Source: Certhia americana
Lineage: Eukaryota; Chordata; Aves; Passeriformes; Certhiidae
Assembly: GCA_018697195.1 (NCBI GenBank)
Contig: CM031864.1
Coordinates: 19,669,316-19,733,315, forward strand
Reading direction: 5' to 3'
DNA length: 64,000 nucleotides
Shown here: piece by piece, positions 60,693 through 64,000 of the stretch
Layout: each line of letters opens with the position of its first letter
How positions within the stretch are numbered: the stretch's first letter is position 1
Translations under genes and position numbers: made by a program
Notes under the pieces: generated by a model
What the model saw: the letters and a program-made list of their open reading frames with translations, nothing else
Databases searched by the model: none
Told to the model about the DNA's origin: nothing

Positions 60693-61117
60693 GTGAGTAT
60701 GGTGGAACGGCTGCGGTGGGCAGCGCTCCCCGCGGAGGGCGGCGGGGTGGCCGTGAGGGGCCTGGCGGGGCACTCCGGCAGCGCCGGGGCGGGCACCAAG
60801 AGTGACAGGTGTCAGGCTTCCCCTGCCTGGGGGCACCCCTGTAGCTCTGGCTGCGGGCCGGGCCGCGCTGTGGGACGGGAGCCGCTCCGGGGTGCTGCCG
60901 GCGGCGGTCCGCGGCCGGGGCAGGGCTGGTCACTGCCTGACAGCTCGTCCCATACTCGCCTCCCCTCCGCCCTGCCCTGCAGTGCCGCATCTCCGCGCTC
61001 CCCCGGGACCGGGGAACATGTAAGAGCGGCCGGCGGCGTGAGGCGCTCCTGAGCGGCCGCGTCCTGCCGGGGGTCTCCGCTGACCCGTGCGGTTTTGTCT
61101 GTGTTCCCTCACGGCAG

Positions 61118-61185
61118 GGCTCGCCTTTCCCTCCCCGCACTGAGAGTCCCAGCGCGGCGGCAGCGCCGGACGGGCGGCCGCAGCC
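61118..61185 (+). other. AGL: AGL 5' UTR part of the first coding exon
   Basis: The exon probably begins after the pyrimidine-rich acceptor TGTGTTCCCTCACGGCAG. 68 untranslated bases then precede the ATG in a good Kozak context (GCAGCCATGC). Confidence 0.5.
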
Positions 61186-61267
61186 ATGCCGGGCGGTAAG
61201 GAGACGCGGCTGCTGCACCTCGGCGAGATGGAGAAGCTGGACAAGACCCTCTTCAGACTGGAGCAGG
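61186..61267 (+). CDS. AGL: AGL, glycogen debranching enzyme: first coding exon only (gene runs off the window)
   Basis: 27 codons plus one base: MPGGKETRLLHLGEMEKLDK then TLFRLEQ, with the donor GCAGG|GTAGGT. The NEMEKLEKTLFRLEQ motif of human AGL (residues 13-27) is nearly unchanged (GEMEKLDKTLFRLEQ); only the first dozen residues differ. The full enzyme, about 1530 residues in human, has 4-alpha-glucanotransferase and amylo-1,6-glucosidase activities that remove glycogen branch stubs in the cytosol (family knowledge). No further AGL exon was found before the window ends. The product call rests on this one exon plus gene order next to FRRS1 and PALMD. Confidence 0.9.
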
Positions 61268-61363
61268 GTAGGTCGGGGTGCTGGGGCCGGGTGAGAAGGA
61301 AATGGCCGGGACCTCCTCATCGTCTTTGGATGGCAGTGGAAAGGGAGCTCAGCCTGAAGTGAT

Positions 61364-61387
61364 GGGGTTTTGGGGGGGTATGTGGGG
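61364..61387 (+). other. AGL: G-quadruplex-type motif in AGL intron
   Basis: GGGG, TTTT, a run of seven G, TATGT, GGGG. Splitting the seven-G run gives four G-tracts with loops of 7 or fewer. It is on the non-template strand shortly after the first coding exon. Confidence 0.6.
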
Positions 61388-62421
61388 TGTTGTTGGTTTG
61401 GGTTTGGTTGTGGGTTGGTTTGGTTTGATTTGTTTCCGTTGCAGAGCTCTGTGGGCTCCCCACATAGTTTAATGTGACTCGTTAAACTCTTGAGAAATGA
61501 AGAGCAGATTGTCCAAGAGCCGTCAGTCTTCGTGGGACTGAAGCGCAAAGCATTTTTTTGACAGGCCTTGTCCTTCTCCTTTTATAGCCTGTACTTCAGT
61601 GACCTGAAAAAGTCCTCATAAGTCAAGGTCTCCAGTGTTTATCTTCTTATGCAGCACCCCCTGTTTTAATAATATGATTTTGAAATCGATCAGTGATACT
61701 AGCATTTTGCAAAGTCTGCAGGTTTGAGGTAGTATTTCAGAATATAAGCTCTTTAGCAACTCCTAAATCTTGTTATCAGATTTGCTATATTATTATATCG
61801 TGCTGCATATTTCTAAGAACTTAATGTTATTTCTCCCAGAGAGTGCTTTTAAGTCTATTTGTAAACAGAACTCCAGAAACAAAAGCCATCCACTAATTGT
61901 TCTACTGTTATGCTGGTCAGCAAACTCAGACTATAAAACTAAAGCCTTTGTCTTTAAAAAACATTTTTAACAGTGCAACAGTTTTTATTAAGAGTTTTTG
62001 TGAATTTTATGACAGTGTGTTACTAACCCAGGAACGTAGAGGAGCAAGATTTGGGGTTTTGAGAATAAAAATTCTCTTCAACTATATTGATGCCAAAATC
62101 TTCTTACCAGCCTAATGTTAGGAAATGTAGTGAAGAAGTGCAGAGTTGATCCTAACTTCCATTTTTAACTTATCCATCCAGTGTGTAACTTTTCTTGAAA
62201 GGAGGGAAGCAGGAGTCTATGGCTGTCAAACATTCAAAGTGCCTCTGCTGGTAGCAATCTCTGAGAGGGCATAGCTAATTTTGAGCACAGCATTCCTGAT
62301 GTCAGTATAACTCTTAGAGGAAATAAGATATCAATGGCATATATCCCTGTGCTCTAATTTTAGTTATCCCTGTAACAAAATGTCAGTACTGAGGAGAGTG
62401 TACTTAGCCTTCCAAGTAGTT

Positions 62422-62446
62422 TTATACATATATATATATATATATT
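62422..62446. repeat. TA dinucleotide repeat
   Basis: An (AT/TA)n run of about 25 bases in the AGL intron. Confidence 0.85.
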
Positions 62447-63529
62447 GCATTCAAATGGGTTTCATTTTACCTGACAGACATTCAGATCTGAAAACAGCTG
62501 CTTTGCCGGATGGGTTTTGGTGTAGTGGTGATTTTGTTAATAAGAGAAACACAAAGCTGGATAACACTTATGTTTAAATGTATTCAGACATTTAAGACAT
62601 AGAGTCCCCATGATTCTACAATAAGCAAGTGGGTTTTTTTCATCTTGATGTATTGGAACTGGATGTCCAGAATTTTTTACACTTTCTCATTCATTATCTG
62701 TGTGCCGATTATTTTCTCCTTTTTTTGCAAGTATTCAGGTTTCTTTTACTCCCAGTTTTGTAGACTGCTAGGACTAGTGGGTGATTTACTACACTTAACT
62801 ATGTGATTGGCATGTACTGTGTAAGAACTTAAATCTGCTTCATTCACTTGACAGAACCCTGTAATTAGCCACTTGTGATAGTGACCCTCATCTCTGCAAG
62901 TAGAAAACTTTCTAAAACCTCCTGACTAAACAGAACTTATGTCTAACTCAGTAGATTACATATGCTTTTAGGTTCTAATTTTTAACTCAATTTTTTCTCA
63001 TTACTACAGGTATGTTAAGCTTAAACTTAAGCCTTTTTCTGTGTGTGTGACCTGAAGCACATATATAGGACTCCCTTTGTTTTGTTGAGCTTTCTGAAAA
63101 TTTAACAATTGTAGATCACACACAAGTATATATAATTCTTCAGTCAAAAGAATAAGGAATTTACCTGTTTAATGAATCCTCAGTGAATAGTGAATGTATT
63201 TGAAATATTTTCTGGGTTTAAAAATGTTCCTAGTTTTTTTCAGATGTTTTCATGGGTCAGCCTTCTACTTAGACTAGGTAAACCTAAGTATTTAAAAGCT
63301 ACATAATCCCAAATCTACATAAAATTGTATGTAGTCTGATGATGACAGTGTTTTGCTGTATTTTGTTTTTAAAATTTACAATGTAGCAAAGACAAATTGG
63401 AAAGATGAATGGTGCCATGTAAGTAAAGGAAAAAAGGATATATGTAAAGTATGCAAAGAACAATGTTAAGAAGGAAGGGAGAGATGGTGCACTTTGAGTG
63501 CTGCAATATAAGAGTTCAAACCTATTAGA

Positions 63530-63974
63530 GAATCTCCAAAGAGCAGTGAAGATGGTGAAGCCTTGAGGGGAAGCTGTCTAAGGCATGGCCAAGGTCACTG
63601 GACTTGTTCAACCTGGAAGAGAGGATACTGAGGGGAGACCTCATTGCAGTCTGCAGCTCCCTTGGGAGGGACAGGCACTGATCTCTGCTCTGTGATGACC
63701 AGTGACAGGACCCAGGGGAATGGCATGGAGATGTGCCAGGGGAGGTTTAGGTTGGGTATCAGGAAAAGGTTCTTCACCCAGAGGGTGTTTGGGCACTGGA
63801 ACAGGCTCTCCAGGGAAGTGGTCACAGCACGAAGCCTGACAGAGTTCAAGAAGCACTTGGACAATGCCCTCAGGCACATGGTGTGATTCCTGGGGAGTTC
63901 TGGGCAGGGCCAGGATTTGAACTTGAGTGGTTCCTTTTTAGTGCCTTCCAGCTCATGATATTCTATGATTCTAT
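63530..63974 (+). mobile_element. 5'-truncated CR1 LINE
   Basis: Recognised from characteristic CR1 3' sequence: AACCTGGAAGAGAGGATACT, GAGGGGAGACCTCATTGC, the block around AAAGGTTCTTCACCCAGAGG, and the terminal TTCTATGATTCTAT octamer-type repeat (63961-63974). An open stretch at about 63644-63886 preserves the end of the element's second ORF (VFGHWNRLSREVV ... EFKKHLDNALRHMV), but it lacks the catalytic reverse transcriptase and is dead. CR1 is the dominant LINE of birds and other sauropsids. It lies in sense orientation inside the AGL intron. Confidence 0.9.
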
Positions 63975-64000
63975 ACTGTAGAAATATATAATTCTGCTGA

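Larger units (their letters stand above)
59660..61280 (+). promoter_or_regulatory. AGL: CpG island of AGL
   Basis: A 1.6-kb GC- and CpG-rich block covering the upstream region, non-coding exon 1 and first coding exon of AGL. GGGGCGGG-type Sp1 sites recur between about 60210 and 60440, and an inverted CCGGCGCTGGGCGCCGG lies near 59690. The long open frames here, including a 340-codon minus-strand frame rich in Pro, Arg and Ala, come from lack of stop codons in GC-rich DNA and are not genes. Confidence 0.8.
61268..63529 (+). other. AGL: AGL intron (partial)
   Basis: AT-rich intron after the first coding exon. It begins with a G/T-rich stretch (61361-61433) and contains a TA dinucleotide run (62422-62446). 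The next AGL exon, expected to start with a Tyr-Glu-Leu-type sequence, is not in the window. Confidence 0.8.

Noticed and set aside
59814..60836. 340-codon minus-strand open frame in the AGL CpG island
   Set aside because: It is Pro/Arg/Ala-rich, has no recognisable domain, overlaps the promoter and a minisatellite, and is opened by lack of stops in GC-rich DNA. Several overlapping frames on both strands are open for the same reason.
60577..61548. 323-codon minus-strand open frame over AGL exon 1 and the first coding exon
   Set aside because: It is antisense to a well-supported coding exon and compositionally driven, with runs such as PQPNPNQQ from the G/T-rich intron.
1..64000. CRISPR arrays, operons, prokaryotic or phage-type systems
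   Set aside because: All supported genes are spliced vertebrate genes, and no regularly spaced repeat-spacer structure was seen.

Overview
The window is vertebrate nuclear DNA. It is AT-rich with long introns, GT-AG splice sites and two CpG islands. A 5'-truncated CR1 LINE at the right edge, with the typical TTCTATGATTCTAT 3' end, points to a bird (or another sauropsid). No prokaryotic, phage or proviral gene set is present. Three protein-coding genes can be read exon by exon, in the order PALMD (+), FRRS1 (-), AGL (+). This matches the known human 1p21 gene order.

Region 1 (1-32 kb): 5' flank or 5' UTR intron, then palmdelphin (PALMD) in eight coding exons (8282-31590). They join in frame to a 552-residue protein, close to the human 551. 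PALMD is a cytosolic coiled-coil paralemmin-family protein. Its penultimate coding exon can read through its donor into 14 intronic codons ending in C-x-C-C-L-L-M. This is a paralemmin-1-like CaaX and palmitoylation tail that the standard spliced palmdelphin lacks, and an AATAAA follows closely. A 114-nt in-frame candidate cassette exon lies in the third coding intron.

Region 2 (32-37.3 kb): tail-to-tail intergenic DNA with simple repeats and no supported gene.

Region 3 (37.3-51.1 kb): FRRS1 (ferric-chelate reductase 1) on the minus strand. Its fifteen coding exons join to a 593-residue protein (human 592) with a signal peptide, reeler domain, DOMON domain and six-helix cytochrome b561 core with four conserved histidines. 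The ATG sits directly on a 3' splice site, so the 5' UTR must come from upstream exons. The likely promoter is the CpG island near 50.93-51.1 kb.

Region 4 (51.1-59.6 kb): intergenic DNA between the divergent FRRS1 and AGL promoters. It holds short duplications and one perfect stem-loop.

Region 5 (59.6-64 kb): the CpG island, promoter, non-coding exon 1 and first coding exon of AGL (glycogen debranching enzyme), then part of its next intron, ending in the CR1 element. The rest of AGL lies beyond the window.

The genes have separate jobs: membrane-associated cytoskeletal function, iron/ascorbate redox, and glycogen breakdown. They share a neighbourhood rather than a pathway. Gene names rest on recognising the proteins from memory. 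Exon edges rest on splice consensus plus unbroken phase, each checked by codon arithmetic.
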